A model generated the notes under the pieces. The model saw only the letters and a program-made list of their open reading frames with translations, had not been told where the DNA came from and searched no databases. A stretch of 64,000 nt of DNA. Origin: an uncultured bacterium (lineage in GTDB: Bacteria; Cyanobacteriota; Vampirovibrionia; Gastranaerophilales; Gastranaerophilaceae). Numbering within the stretch: position 1 is the first letter of the stretch; every line of letters begins with the position of its first letter. Shown piece by piece: positions 25,018 to 34,072 of this stretch. The position numbers were made by a program, and so were the translations under genes. The stretch covers positions 24,019-88,018 of the forward strand of contig CAPQCU010000007.1 of NCBI GenBank assembly GCA_948684385.1, in the 5' to 3' direction.

Positions 25018-26256
25018 ATGAAAAAATTCTTTCTTAAATCAATGGGATGTAAGTCTAACCAGTTTGAAGGTCAAATTGTTGCAGAAAAACTCGTTGATGC
25101 AGGGTATAAAGAGGTTAAAAAACTTGAGGATGCGGATTTTTATATCCTCAACTCCTGCTCTGTTACCCATAAAAGCGATAACGAAGCGATGTATCTGCTT
25201 CGCCACGCACACAGCTTAGGATTAAAAACAATCCTTACAGGCTGCATTGCGCAGATAGAGAAAGAAAAACTTCTTGAAGAACCTTTTATTGATTATGTTT
25301 ACGGCAACGAAGATAAGTTTGAAATTGCACGACTTTTGAAAGAAGATGAAAAGTTTGTCGTACGAGATTTAATGGGGGCTGAGAAATTTTGTAAAGTAAC
25401 CCTAAACGACACGACAAAAACCCGCATAAGTCTTAAAATTCAAGACGGGTGCGATAATCGCTGTGCTTATTGCATAATACCTTACGGGCGCGGAAAATCA
25501 CGTTGGGCGGAGTCTGATTTCATTGTAAATGAAATCAACAGATATTCAGAAGCCGGATACAAAGAAGTTGTTTTAACAGGTATTCACATCGGATTGTGGG
25601 GCGAAGGAAATATTTTGCCGCTATTAAAAGAAATTGAAGAGAGAACTTCAATTCCGCGTTACCGTTTAGGTTCCCTTAACCCGCATGAAATCACGCCGGA
25701 GCTTTTGGATTTCCTTCAAACGAGTGAAAAATTCTGCCCGCATTTCCATTTGTCACTGCAATCAGCCTGCAACAAGACTTTAAAGCGCATGAACAGGCAC
25801 TATACTGTAGAATATTACCTTGACCAGATTGAAGATATTGTATCTCGTTTTGAAAAGCCGTTTCTTGGAAGCGACATTATTGCAGGTTTTTGCGGAGAAA
25901 CAGAAGAAGATTTTACAACAACCGTTGAAAACCTGAAACGTTCAAAACTTTCGCAAATCCACACTTTCCCGTATTCAATACGTAAAGGAACAATCGCCGA
26001 AAAGCTGGACGGGCATTTGCCAGATAAGGTAAAAGAAGAAAGAGCAGGAATAATTAAACAAATCTCAGCTGAAAAATTCAACCTGTTCGTTCAGGAAAAT
26101 ATCGGCAGAGAAGAAGAAGTTTTAATCGAAAAAAGACTCTCTAAGAGGGGTAAATATAAAGGAGTTACCCGAAACTACCTTACTGTTGAGCTGGATGAAG
26201 GTGAGTTTAACTCGCTTAAAAAAGTTGTACTATCAAAAGAAAATATTTTGTGGTAA
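25018..26256 (+). CDS. mtaB: tRNA t6A37 methylthiotransferase MtaB
   Basis: MtaB is a radical SAM methylthiotransferase that converts t6A37 to ms2t6A37 in tRNAs reading ANN codons. The 412-residue protein has the N-terminal UPF0004 cluster cysteines (SMGCKSNQFE, NSCSVTHKSD, TGCIAQ), the radical SAM motif DGCDNRCAYCIIPYGRGKSR, and a C-terminal TRAM-like RNA-binding domain (about 350-412). The CKSNQ-type N-terminus and shorter length favour MtaB over MiaB or RimO. It starts 6 bases after manC with AAGGG as ribosome site. Confidence 0.92.
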   Translation: MKKFFLKSMGCKSNQFEGQIVAEKLVDAGYKEVKKLEDADFYILNSCSVTHKSDNEAMYLLRHAHSLGLKTILTGCIAQIEKEKLLEEPFIDYVYGNEDKFEIARLLKEDEKFVVRDLMGAEKFCKVTLNDTTKTRISLKIQDGCDNRCAYCIIPYGRGKSRWAESDFIVNEINRYSEAGYKEVVLTGIHIGLWGEGNILPLLKEIEERTSIPRYRLGSLNPHEITPELLDFLQTSEKFCPHFHLSLQSACNKTLKRMNRHYTVEYYLDQIEDIVSRFEKPFLGSDIIAGFCGETEEDFTTTVENLKRSKLSQIHTFPYSIRKGTIAEKLDGHLPDKVKEERAGIIKQISAEKFNLFVQENIGREEEVLIEKRLSKRGKYKGVTRNYLTVELDEGEFNSLKKVVLSKENILW

Positions 26257-26283
26257 CATTGGTTATTATTGGAGAATGGAATT

Positions 26284-26565
26284 ATGATTACTATAAAAGA
26301 TGTTGAACACGTAGCAAAACTTGCTCGTTTAGAGTTAACAGAAGAAGAAAAAGAAAAGTTTACAAAACAGTTAGGCGATGTTCTTAAGCACGTAGATGCT
26401 ATGAACGAAGTTGACACAGCAAATGTTGAGCCAATGGCTCACGCAATTGATTTTGTTAACGTAATGAGAGAAGATGAAGTTTATTACGAACAAACAAAAG
26501 AAGAGCTTATGAAAAACGCTCCGGATGAAGAAAACGGTTTCTTTAGAGTTCCAAAAATTAACTAG
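26284..26565 (+). CDS. gatC: Aspartyl/glutamyl-tRNA amidotransferase subunit C
   Basis: GatC (93 residues) stabilises the GatCAB complex that amidates mischarged Glu-tRNA-Gln or Asp-tRNA-Asn. The family sequence ITIKDVEHVAKLARLELTEE is at the N-terminus, and DVLKHVDAMNEVDTANVEP and RVPKI at the end are also characteristic. The start at 26284 gives the usual length; an in-frame TTG at 26269 would add five residues. gatA and gatB are not in this window. It sits between mtaB and pyrG in the same-strand run. Confidence 0.94.
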   Translation: MITIKDVEHVAKLARLELTEEEKEKFTKQLGDVLKHVDAMNEVDTANVEPMAHAIDFVNVMREDEVYYEQTKEELMKNAPDEENGFFRVPKIN

Positions 26566-26625
26566 GGCTAAGGGGTAAAGGGGTAAGTGAACCCATCCGA
26601 ATATTCTCATAAAAAGGTTGAAAAA

Positions 26626-28227
26626 ATGACAAAATATATTTTTATAACAGGCGGTGTTGTAAGTTCTTTAGGCAAAGGAATTATCGGCGCATCTTTAGGT
26701 AAATTATTGAGAGCAAGAGGTTTTTCTGTTGCTATCCAAAAATTTGACCCGTATATTAATGTCGACCCCGGTACTATGAGCCCGTTTCAGCATGGAGAAG
26801 TTTTTGTAACCGATGACGGAGCAGAAACAGACCTTGATTTAGGTCATTATGAAAGATTTATTGATACAAACTTTTCACAGCTTTCAAACGTAACTTCAGG
26901 AAGCGTTTATCAAACAGTTATCCAGAAAGAACGCAGAGGCGATTATTTAGGCGGAACAGTGCAGGTTATTCCGCATATCACTAACGAAATCAAATCAAGG
27001 TTGATAAAAGCTCAAAAACATTTTAAACCTGATTTTCAAATCATTGAAATCGGGGGAACAATCGGTGACATCGAAAGTCTTCCGTTTATTGAGTCCATTC
27101 GTCAATTCAAAACAGAAGCAGGAATAGGGAATGCAATTAACATACATTGTACGCTTTTACCATATCTTCCTACTTCCGGAGAGTTGAAAACAAAACCGTC
27201 ACAGCACAGCGTAAGCTTATTAAGGAGCTACGGTCTGCAGCCGGAAATTCTAGTTTGCAGAACTTCGAAAGCTATTCCAAAAACAGAGAAAGACAAGCTT
27301 GCTCTATTCTGCTCTGTTTCAAAAGAAGCAGTAATCGAATGCCGTGATATGAAAAGTATTTACGAGGTTCCTTTAGCATTAGAAGACCAAAACTTTGCTC
27401 AGGTTGTATTAAAACTTCTTCAGGTTCCGGAGAAGAAAGCCGAACTTACAGGCTGGAGAGAGCTTGTTGACAGGATTAATCACCCGTCAGGAACAATCAA
27501 AATCGCGATTGCAGGCAAATACACAAAACTTTCCGACGCTTACATTTCTGTAGTAGAGTCTATCAAGCATGCCGGATACGCAGATAATGTTAAAACCGAA
27601 ATCAAATGGATTAACTCGGAAGATTGCGTTGATATGGCTAAATGTAAAGAACTTATGCAGGATGTTGACGGAGTCATAGTTCCGGGCGGTTTCGGTATAA
27701 GAGGAATAGAAGGCAAGCTCAACGTAATCAGATACGCAAGAGAAAACAATGTTCCTTTCTTAGGAATTTGTCTCGGTATGCAATGCGCGGTAATCGAATA
27801 CGCACGCAATGTAGCAGGGCTTAAAGGCGCAAATTCAATGGAGTTTGACGAAAACACTTCCGCTCCTGTAATTGATATTATGCAGGAACAAAAGAACGTA
27901 AAAGGTTACGGCGGAACAATGAGACTTGGAGCTTACGACTGTCATATTAAAAAAGGAAGCAGAGCTCATGAAGTATACGGAGCAAACAAGATTTCCGAAC
28001 GCCACAGGCACAGATATGAAGTTAACACAGACTATATTGAACAGCTAAAAAAAGCAGGACTTGTATTCTCAGGAATGTCTCCTGACGGAATGCTCTCTGA
28101 AATCGTAGAACTCCCGCAGCTGGATTGGTTCGTAGCATGCCAGTTCCATCCTGAGTTTAAATCACGTCCCGAAAGACCACACCCGTTATTTAAAGGTCTG
28201 ATTGATGCTGTGGTAAACAAAAAATAA
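26626..28227 (+). CDS. pyrG: CTP synthase
   Basis: PyrG makes CTP from UTP, ATP and glutamine. The 533-residue protein has the synthetase domain with YIFITGGVVSSLGKG at its start, VDPGTMSPFQHGEVFV and RRGDYLGGTVQVIPH. The C-terminal class I amidotransferase domain has the oxyanion GGFGIRG, the nucleophile in FLGICLGMQ and the His-Glu pair in CQFHPEF. The start at 26626 (MTKYIFITGG) follows AAGG and gives a normal length; the upstream GTG at 26587 adds unconserved residues. It ends the plus-strand run that begins with the exporter. Confidence 0.97.
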   Translation: MTKYIFITGGVVSSLGKGIIGASLGKLLRARGFSVAIQKFDPYINVDPGTMSPFQHGEVFVTDDGAETDLDLGHYERFIDTNFSQLSNVTSGSVYQTVIQKERRGDYLGGTVQVIPHITNEIKSRLIKAQKHFKPDFQIIEIGGTIGDIESLPFIESIRQFKTEAGIGNAINIHCTLLPYLPTSGELKTKPSQHSVSLLRSYGLQPEILVCRTSKAIPKTEKDKLALFCSVSKEAVIECRDMKSIYEVPLALEDQNFAQVVLKLLQVPEKKAELTGWRELVDRINHPSGTIKIAIAGKYTKLSDAYISVVESIKHAGYADNVKTEIKWINSEDCVDMAKCKELMQDVDGVIVPGGFGIRGIEGKLNVIRYARENNVPFLGICLGMQCAVIEYARNVAGLKGANSMEFDENTSAPVIDIMQEQKNVKGYGGTMRLGAYDCHIKKGSRAHEVYGANKISERHRHRYEVNTDYIEQLKKAGLVFSGMSPDGMLSEIVELPQLDWFVACQFHPEFKSRPERPHPLFKGLIDAVVNKK

Positions 28228-28231
28228 AGTA

Positions 28232-28630
28232 TTATCGTCTCATAATAACTTCTTTAAAAATATCATTGTTAGGGACATTCTTACCCATTTCAATAATTTT
28301 ATTCATTGCAAACCAGAGAGGATTATCCTTTTTTTCTGATGTATAAGTAACCGATTTAATTTTTTTGTAATCATTTTTACATCTTGCAATCAGCGTGTCG
28401 TGTTTTGGATAAAATCTTGTAAATATAACCTGCGGAAATCCCTCTTCTGTTATTTTAATGTCAACCCGTACTCTGGTTTTTAAATGAACGGAACTAATAT
28501 GTTTCTGCATACGGTCAAGTTTACCGAAAGCATTGTGTTTGACGGCATACAAAGCTACATTTTCTAAAGACTTTGTGCGAAAAAATTTCGCCTGAAAGTT
28601 TGGTGTATTTGTTGATTGATTTATTTGCAT
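28232..28630 (-). CDS. Hypothetical protein, 132 residues
   Basis: I do not recognise this protein. The start at 28630 gives MQINQSTNTPNFQAKFF, a type of N-terminus (short polar stretch then NFQAKF) that recurs in small proteins of this genome (compare VSFEGN at 57679-58299). It is basic, with no membrane segment; the middle has a strand-like KTRVRVDIKITEEG and QVIFTRFYPKHDTLI. It is convergent with pyrG, with 4 bases between the stops. A cytoplasmic accessory protein is likely, function unknown. Confidence 0.6.
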   Translation of the reverse strand: MQINQSTNTPNFQAKFFRTKSLENVALYAVKHNAFGKLDRMQKHISSVHLKTRVRVDIKITEEGFPQVIFTRFYPKHDTLIARCKNDYKKIKSVTYTSEKKDNPLWFAMNKIIEMGKNVPNNDIFKEVIMRR

Positions 28631-28661
28631 ACAAATATAAAACACGTAAAAAATAAATTTG

Positions 28662-29381
28662 CTAGCTTAATCTCAAAAAAGCTTCAATTTTTGCACGAAT
28701 AGAATTTGAAGCATAATCGTCAATATCAATATAAAGCCCGTTATACTTGTCTGCAAGGTATTTTGCAAGCTGTGATTTTGCGCAAAAAGCCTGAGCGTAA
28801 AATACAGTCGGAACATTTTCATCAACATACATTTCTAAATCTAAATCGGCAGGAGCTCCTGCTTCCACACACCTTGTCCAGCCATATACATGTGTTGAGT
28901 CAGGAAAAAGTTTAAGTATTTCTAAATCATTAGGCGGCACTCCCCAATATCCAAATTCCGCAGGAATTTGGGGTAATATTTGCTCAACAGGTGTTATTAT
29001 ATTTCCTGTAATTCTTGTAATCTTATCATATAGTGGTAAATTACTTGTAGATATTTTCAACTCTCTTTTAGGTTCTAAATCCTCAAAAATAGTCTGAATA
29101 ACATTAAAACCCATATCCGCAAGAATTTTTGAAGCGAACCAGCCGCTATCGCATTTATCTTTTCCAATCGGAGCAAGGATTAAATCCGGTTTCAAAAACA
29201 TTGCATTATCTATAATATTTCTAATAATTTTACAGTAAGATTCCGGCAAAATATTCGTCTTAGGATACATAAAGTCTATATCCAAATCAATCCATTCTGC
29301 GTTCGGATAATTTTGCTTAGTCTTTTCAATAATATCAGGGTGCGGGTAGCCCCAGAAACCTATTTTCGTTATACTTGCCAT
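28662..29381 (-). CDS. Hypothetical protein, 239 residues
   Basis: This protein is not recognised. The start at 29381 (MASITKIGFWGYPHPD) is preferred; the longer frame up to 29570 covers the divergent gene's leader. The sequence alternates strands and helices with PDLILAPIGKDKCDSGW near residue 75, GWTRCVEAGAPADLDLEMY near 180, and QAFCAKSQLAKYLADKYNGL, which is suggestive of an alpha/beta fold. The conserved-looking Cys, Asp and Gly could form an active site. It is divergent from the TSCPD gene with about 100 bases between starts. Confidence 0.6.
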   Translation of the reverse strand: MASITKIGFWGYPHPDIIEKTKQNYPNAEWIDLDIDFMYPKTNILPESYCKIIRNIIDNAMFLKPDLILAPIGKDKCDSGWFASKILADMGFNVIQTIFEDLEPKRELKISTSNLPLYDKITRITGNIITPVEQILPQIPAEFGYWGVPPNDLEILKLFPDSTHVYGWTRCVEAGAPADLDLEMYVDENVPTVFYAQAFCAKSQLAKYLADKYNGLYIDIDDYASNSIRAKIEAFLRLS

Positions 29382-29483
29382 AACTTTTATGATAACACAA
29401 AACAAGGAGAAAATTTGATTATGAATAACCAGAGTGATATAATTGGAATAAGAAGAAATATAAAGTGTGAGGAGTACAACAAT

Positions 29484-29789
29484 ATGAGCGAAAATATAGA
29501 GATTAAAAATGTTAACGGCATTGATATCTGTCAATTCCAACCAAAAGGTGTTTGCAGCAAGCTTATGCAATTTAGAATACAGGACGGAGTTATTCTTGAT
29601 GCAGAGTTTGTAGGCGGATGTGCAGGAAATCTCAGCGGAATCGGGATTCTGATAAAAGGAATGAACATCAACGAAGTCAAAGAAAAACTCTCAGGAATTC
29701 CTTGCGGTAAGCGTCCGACAAGCTGTCCTGACCAGCTATCAAAAGCAATTGAAGCGTACATTGAAGCAAAATCTGCGATTAAGGCATAG
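29484..29789 (+). CDS. TSCPD-domain protein (TIGR03905 type)
   Basis: This small protein of 101 residues is a single TSCPD domain: FQPKGVCSKLMQFRIQDG, then AEFVGGCAGNLSGIGILIKG and CGKRPTSCPDQLSKAIEAY. The four cysteines probably bind a metal. The same domain is fused to some ribonucleotide reductases, but the role of the stand-alone form is unknown. GAGGAG lies before the ATG at 29484; an alternative ATG at 29421 with AAGGAG would add 21 poorly conserved residues. It is followed 14 bases later by the isocitrate dehydrogenase gene. Confidence 0.85.
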   Translation: MSENIEIKNVNGIDICQFQPKGVCSKLMQFRIQDGVILDAEFVGGCAGNLSGIGILIKGMNINEVKEKLSGIPCGKRPTSCPDQLSKAIEAYIEAKSAIKA

Positions 29790-29803
29790 AATAGAGGGAA
29801 AAA

Positions 29804-30796
29804 ATGAAAAAGATTACACTTATAAAAGGCGACGGAATTGGACCTGAAATTACAGATGCTGTTGTAAAAATTATTGACGCAGCAGGTGTAAAAATCGATT
29901 GGGATGTACAAACAGCAGGCGCTGATGTTATTGAGACAGAAGGTTCTCCGCTTCCTGATAGAGTAATCGAGTCAGTAAAAAGAAATAAAATTGCATTAAA
30001 ATCACCAGTAACAACTCCTATTGGTAAAGGCTTCAGGTCTGTTAATGTACAGCTTAGAAAAGAACTTGATTTATACGCAAACCTGCGTCCTTGCTACAAT
30101 TTACCTAATGTAAAAACAAGATATGACGGGGTAAATATAGTAGTAGTAAGAGAGAATACCGAAGATTTATACGCCGGTATTGAACGTCAGGTGGATGAAA
30201 ATACAGCAGAAAGCATAAAAATTATTACGCGCTCAGCTTCCACCAGAATTGCAGAATTTGCTTTTGATTACGCAGTAAAAAACAACAGAAAAGAAGTTTG
30301 CGTTGTTACAAAAGCCAATATTTGCAAGCTTTCTGACGGATTGTTTTTAGAATGCGCAAGAGAAGTTTCTAAAAAATATCCGCAAATCAAGTTTAGAGAA
30401 ATTCTTGTCGATAACTGCTGCATGCAGCTTGTTCAAAACCCGAACCAGTTTGATGTGCTGCTGCTTCCAAACCTTTATGGAGACATTGTTTCTGACCTTT
30501 GCGCGGGATTAATCGGCGGACTCGGTATCGCACAGGGCGCAAATATCGGAAAAGATTACGCAGTTTTTGAGCCTGTTCACGGTTCAGCGCCTGATATTGC
30601 AGGACAGGACAAGGCAAACCCTACAGCAATGCTTATGTCTGCAATTGAGATGCTAAATTATATAGGCGAAACAGAAGCCGCTTCAAGAATAAAGAAGGCT
30701 CTGTTTGAAACTCTTGAAGCAGGAGTTAAAACTATTGATATTGGAGGTAAGTCAACTTGCAGTGAGTTTACAAATGCTATTATTGCAAGGCTCTAA
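29804..30796 (+). CDS. NAD-dependent isocitrate/isopropylmalate dehydrogenase family enzyme
   Basis: This 330-residue beta-decarboxylating dehydrogenase starts with ITLIKGDGIGPEITDAV. The RSVNVQLRKELDLYANLRP stretch, with Ser next to the substrate arginines, VVVRENTEDLYAGIE and the metal aspartates in LLLPNLYGDIVSDLCAG fit NAD-dependent isocitrate dehydrogenase better than isopropylmalate dehydrogenase. It would make 2-oxoglutarate for glutamate synthesis. No leucine genes are adjacent. It overlaps the convergent aminotransferase by 17 bases. Homoisocitrate or isopropylmalate use is the alternative. Confidence 0.88.
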   Translation: MKKITLIKGDGIGPEITDAVVKIIDAAGVKIDWDVQTAGADVIETEGSPLPDRVIESVKRNKIALKSPVTTPIGKGFRSVNVQLRKELDLYANLRPCYNLPNVKTRYDGVNIVVVRENTEDLYAGIERQVDENTAESIKIITRSASTRIAEFAFDYAVKNNRKEVCVVTKANICKLSDGLFLECAREVSKKYPQIKFREILVDNCCMQLVQNPNQFDVLLLPNLYGDIVSDLCAGLIGGLGIAQGANIGKDYAVFEPVHGSAPDIAGQDKANPTAMLMSAIEMLNYIGETEAASRIKKALFETLEAGVKTIDIGGKSTCSEFTNAIIARL

Positions 30797-31949
30797 GCTT
30801 ATCAACAAACCTTTTTAGGCGCTCCATTGCGACTTTGAGTTTTTCCAAAGAATAAGCGTAAGATATTCTCAAGTATCCTTCGCCGCTGTCTCCAAAGGCT
30901 GTACCAGGAACTGCTGCAACTTTTTCTTCTTCAAGAAATCTCGTTGCAAACTCTTCTGATGTCATACCGAATTCTTTAATGCAAGGAAAAACATAAAACG
31001 CGCCAAACGGTTCAAAACAATCCAAACCCATTTCTTTAAAGGCATTGATTAAAAATCTGCGTCTCTGGTTATAAGATTGGCGCATCATTTTAACATCTTC
31101 GTCACCATTTTTAAGCGCCTCAACCGCAGCGTACTGGCTGGTTGTAGGTGCGCACATAATCGCAAACTGATGAATTTTTGTCATCTGTTTGATGATTTCA
31201 GAAGGGCCGCAAGCGTAGCCCAAACGCCAGCCAGTCATAGCATAAGCTTTTGAAAACCCGTCAATCAAAATTGTACGTTCTTTCATGCCGTCTAATGATG
31301 CAATCGAAACATGTTCTCCTTTATAAGTCAAAGCTCCATAAATTTCGTCAGACATCACATAAATATCATTTTCGATAATAACCTTTGCAATCTTCTCTAA
31401 ATCATCACGTTCCATAATCGCACCGGTCGGGTTGTTCGGAAACGGCAAAATCAAAACTTTTGTTTTGTCTGTAATTGCATTTTGCAACTCTTCCGCAGTG
31501 AGCCTAAACTCGTTTTCTGCCTTTAAATCAATTATTACAGGCTTTGCACCTGCTAAAACAGCACAAGGTTCATAAGAAACATAAGAAGGCTGCGGAATAA
31601 TAACTTCATCACCCGGATTAATCATTGCTCTTAATCCGATATCAATAGCTTCAGAGCCGCCAACCGTTACAATAACTTCGTTCAAAGGATTATATTCAAT
31701 TCCCTGATGTCGCCTCTGGTATTTGCAAATTTCTTCTCTGAGCTCTTTTAAGCCGGAGTTTGAGGTATAAAATGTTTTACCTCTTTCAAGCGCATAAATT
31801 CCTTCATCTCTTATATGCCAGGGCGTATCGAAATCCGGTTCGCCTACACCAAGAGAAATAGCATCTTTCATTTCACTTACTATATCAAAAAACTTACGAA
31901 TTCCTGACGGTTTAATATCTTGTACAATTTCTGAAAGAGGTTTTGTCAT
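30780..31949 (-). CDS. Class I PLP aminotransferase (aspartate/aromatic type)
   Basis: This 389-residue fold-type I aminotransferase has NNPTG at 172-176, the PLP-binding lysine Lys234 in DGFSKAYAMTGWR and the substrate arginine in YLRISYAYS. MTKPLSEIVQDIKPSGIRKFF is typical of the PatA or aspartate/aromatic group in Firmicutes and cyanobacteria. Its start overlaps the upstream Lrp-type regulator by 4 bases (ATGA), so the two are coupled and the regulator may control amino-acid use. The exact substrate cannot be fixed from sequence. Confidence 0.9.
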   Translation of the reverse strand: MTKPLSEIVQDIKPSGIRKFFDIVSEMKDAISLGVGEPDFDTPWHIRDEGIYALERGKTFYTSNSGLKELREEICKYQRRHQGIEYNPLNEVIVTVGGSEAIDIGLRAMINPGDEVIIPQPSYVSYEPCAVLAGAKPVIIDLKAENEFRLTAEELQNAITDKTKVLILPFPNNPTGAIMERDDLEKIAKVIIENDIYVMSDEIYGALTYKGEHVSIASLDGMKERTILIDGFSKAYAMTGWRLGYACGPSEIIKQMTKIHQFAIMCAPTTSQYAAVEALKNGDEDVKMMRQSYNQRRRFLINAFKEMGLDCFEPFGAFYVFPCIKEFGMTSEEFATRFLEEEKVAAVPGTAFGDSGEGYLRISYAYSLEKLKVAMERLKRFVDKLRALQ

Positions 31950-32428
31950 GGGGTTACAATCTCTCTTTCATCTTCATGGTTTTTATCAAAAATTGTCCCG
32001 TGATCTTTGTATTTTTTCAGTACAAAATGGGTTGCTGTACTCAAAACGCTATCAAGCGTAGAAAGTTTATCAGAAACAAATCCGGCAATTTCTTTTAATG
32101 ATTTTTCTTCTAAAGTCACAAGCAAATCATATCCGCCTGAAATCAAATATACCGCACGTACTTCAGGATAGTTATAAATTCTTTCTGCAATATTATCAAA
32201 CCCCTGTCCTCTTTGCGGAGTTACTTTAACTTCAATAAGCGCAGTAACTTTTTCAATAGAAGTCTTGTCCCAGTTAATCAAAGTGTGATATCCGCAAATA
32301 ATCCCATCCGCTTCAAGTTTCGCGATTTCATTTGCAACTTCAATTTCTTCCCTTCCAAGAAGTACAGCGAGTTCATTTATAGCGATTCTGCTATTTTTTT
32401 CGATAATTGATAATAATTCGTCTCTCAT
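31946..32428 (-). CDS. Lrp/AsnC-family transcriptional regulator
   Basis: This 160-residue regulator has an N-terminal winged helix (DELLSIIEKNSRIAINELA through KLEADGIICGYHTLINW) and a C-terminal RAM ligand-binding domain (ALIEVKVTPQRGQGFDNIA, YLISGGYDLLVTL). Such proteins sense amino acids and form octamers on DNA. The start at 32428 has AAGGA seven bases upstream; the longer frame to 32500 would run through a repeat of the tRNA-Thr 3' end. It is translationally coupled to the aminotransferase. Confidence 0.9.
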   Translation of the reverse strand: MRDELLSIIEKNSRIAINELAVLLGREEIEVANEIAKLEADGIICGYHTLINWDKTSIEKVTALIEVKVTPQRGQGFDNIAERIYNYPEVRAVYLISGGYDLLVTLEEKSLKEIAGFVSDKLSTLDSVLSTATHFVLKKYKDHGTIFDKNHEDEREIVTP

Positions 32429-32453
32429 AAAACATCCTTGTGAGTTCAATTTG

Positions 32454-32468
32454 TTAAATAGCCGATAA
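32454..32468. repeat. Direct repeat of the tRNA-Thr 3' end
   Basis: TTAAATAGCCGATAA occurs here and at 32511-32525, where it is the 3' end and flank of tRNA-Thr. Between them lies a short hairpin (GTGCC-GAA-GGCAC). The block on the minus strand resembles the 3' third of a second, decayed tRNA. Confidence 0.6.
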
Positions 32469-32516
32469 AGGGACTCGAAGTGCCGAAGGCACACCTTCAT
32501 CCGAATCGGTTTAAAT

Positions 32517-32589
32517 AGCCGATAATCAGGCTTGAACTGATGACCTGCTCATTACGAATGAGCTGCTCTACCAACTGAGCTATATCGGC
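32517..32589 (-). tRNA. tRNA-Thr (anticodon CGU)
   Basis: This is a 73-base cloverleaf on the minus strand. The acceptor GCCGATA pairs with TATCGGC; the anticodon stem GCTCA/TGAGC encloses loop TTCGTAA with anticodon CGT, reading ACG. The T arm is ATCAG-TTCAAGC-CTGAT, and the discriminator base is T. CCA is not encoded. Confidence 0.95.
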
Positions 32590-32637
32590 ATAACTACAAT
32601 TAGTATATCACAAAATTAATATTATCTAACAAGACAC

Positions 32638-32665
32638 TTGATATACTGCTTTTACATGTTATGAT
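32638..32665 (+). promoter_or_regulatory. Promoter of the TPR-protein gene
   Basis: TTGATA (32638-32643), a 16-base spacer and TATGAT (32660-32665) lie about 37 bases upstream of the GTG start at 32702. Confidence 0.55.
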
Positions 32666-32701
32666 TTAAACACAATCTAAGTTGATTGAGGAGTACGTAT
32701 C

Positions 32702-34072
32702 GTGAAATTTAAAGGCATTATACTGGCAATGTCATTATATATAGCTTTCAGCGGCATCGTTTTCGCTGAAGACAGAATTGAAGGTTCTGCAGAAGTTGTT
32801 CAAAACAACGCAGAAACTGCTCTTGCTTATTCAAACAGAGCATCCGCAAAGTTCTTAAAAAAAGACTTTAAAGGCGCTGTCATTGATTTTGACAAAGCTA
32901 TTGAGCTTAGCCCGAATAATCCTGAGTTATATTTAAATAGAGGATACCTCAAACACGTTATGCGTGATTTTGACGGCGCTATGAATGATTACAATAAAGC
33001 CATCTCTCTAAACAAAGGCTTTGCTTTTGCTTACAACAACAGAGGCGTACTAAAAGTTGCTCTTAATGATACAAAAGGCGCTTTAGAAGATTACGCAAAA
33101 GCTCTTGAAATCAACAAAAAATACTCTGATGTGTATTACAACCGTGCAAACTTAAAATACATGTTAGACGACAATAAAGGTGCATTAGAAGATTACAACA
33201 TTGCGATTGAGCTTAATCCAAAAGATGCTGAAGCTTTTAATAATAGAGGCGTTGTAAAGAAAAGAATGAACTTTAACGTTGGAGCTTTGAGCGACTATTC
33301 TCAAGCTATTGCCCTAAATCCAAAAGACAGCATAGCTTACGCAAACAGAGGACGTCTCAAAAAATTATATTTTGACAATGAAGGTGCAGCAATCGACTTA
33401 GATCAGGCTGTAGCCTTAGCAGAAACCCAAACATTCATTAAAAATGTCAAACCGCTTTTATCAAACGAACGCTACATTGCAGCAATTCCTGCTGTAGACG
33501 GAAATTCTGCCGCCGATTTCGCGCAGCCGGTTAAAGCAAATCCTGTTATTGCACAAACCGAACCTAAGCCGGAGCTTAAGCCGCAGGAGAAAATTGCGAG
33601 TGCAGATATAAAACCTATTTCAGAACAAAAAATCAAAAAAGAAGAACCTCAAGCTTCTCAGCAAATTGCTCTGAAAAAACCTGAGCAAAAAGTTGTATCA
33701 ACTCCGATTGAAAAACCTGTCGCAGGAGCAATCAGCGCAGGAGTTGCAACAGTTCAAGTTCCTTCAGCTCCTGTAATTACAACAACTGCTATTAAGAAAA
33801 ACCCGACTACAAACATAAAACTTGCTGAAAGTTATTATATCAGAGGGCTTCAGAAATGCGTACTTAAAGATTTGCAAGGTGCAATTGCTGACTTAAATAA
33901 AGCAATAGAAAACAATGCTAAATACGCTGATGCTTATTATTATAGAGCTGCAATCAGAAAAGAACTCGGAGACGCAGAAGGGTTTAGAAAAGACTACTCC
34001 ACTGCAATCCAAATCAATCCGGAGCTGCAGGCATTTAATGATTCTAATTGTCTGACTCTTATCAGCAGCTAA
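32702..34072 (+). CDS. Exported TPR-repeat protein
   Basis: This 456-residue protein has a signal peptide (MKFKGIILAMSLYIAFSGIVFA-ED). Six tandem tetratricopeptide repeats follow (about 35-245), each of the form AFAYNNRGVLKVALNDTKGA. A Pro/Lys/Glu-rich linker (about 270-375) comes next, then a further TPR pair (about 380-450). TPRs are protein-binding scaffolds, so this probably assembles a periplasmic or envelope complex. The start is GTG with GAGGAG nine bases upstream. It converges on the DUF6582 gene with a 4-base overlap. The linker's low-complexity codons suggest repeat expansion. Confidence 0.88.
   Translation: MKFKGIILAMSLYIAFSGIVFAEDRIEGSAEVVQNNAETALAYSNRASAKFLKKDFKGAVIDFDKAIELSPNNPELYLNRGYLKHVMRDFDGAMNDYNKAISLNKGFAFAYNNRGVLKVALNDTKGALEDYAKALEINKKYSDVYYNRANLKYMLDDNKGALEDYNIAIELNPKDAEAFNNRGVVKKRMNFNVGALSDYSQAIALNPKDSIAYANRGRLKKLYFDNEGAAIDLDQAVALAETQTFIKNVKPLLSNERYIAAIPAVDGNSAADFAQPVKANPVIAQTEPKPELKPQEKIASADIKPISEQKIKKEEPQASQQIALKKPEQKVVSTPIEKPVAGAISAGVATVQVPSAPVITTTAIKKNPTTNIKLAESYYIRGLQKCVLKDLQGAIADLNKAIENNAKYADAYYYRAAIRKELGDAEGFRKDYSTAIQINPELQAFNDSNCLTLISS

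Noticed and set aside
28662..29570. Longer start for the 239-residue protein at 29570
   Set aside because: The added 63 residues are hydrophobic antisense of the divergent gene's leader.
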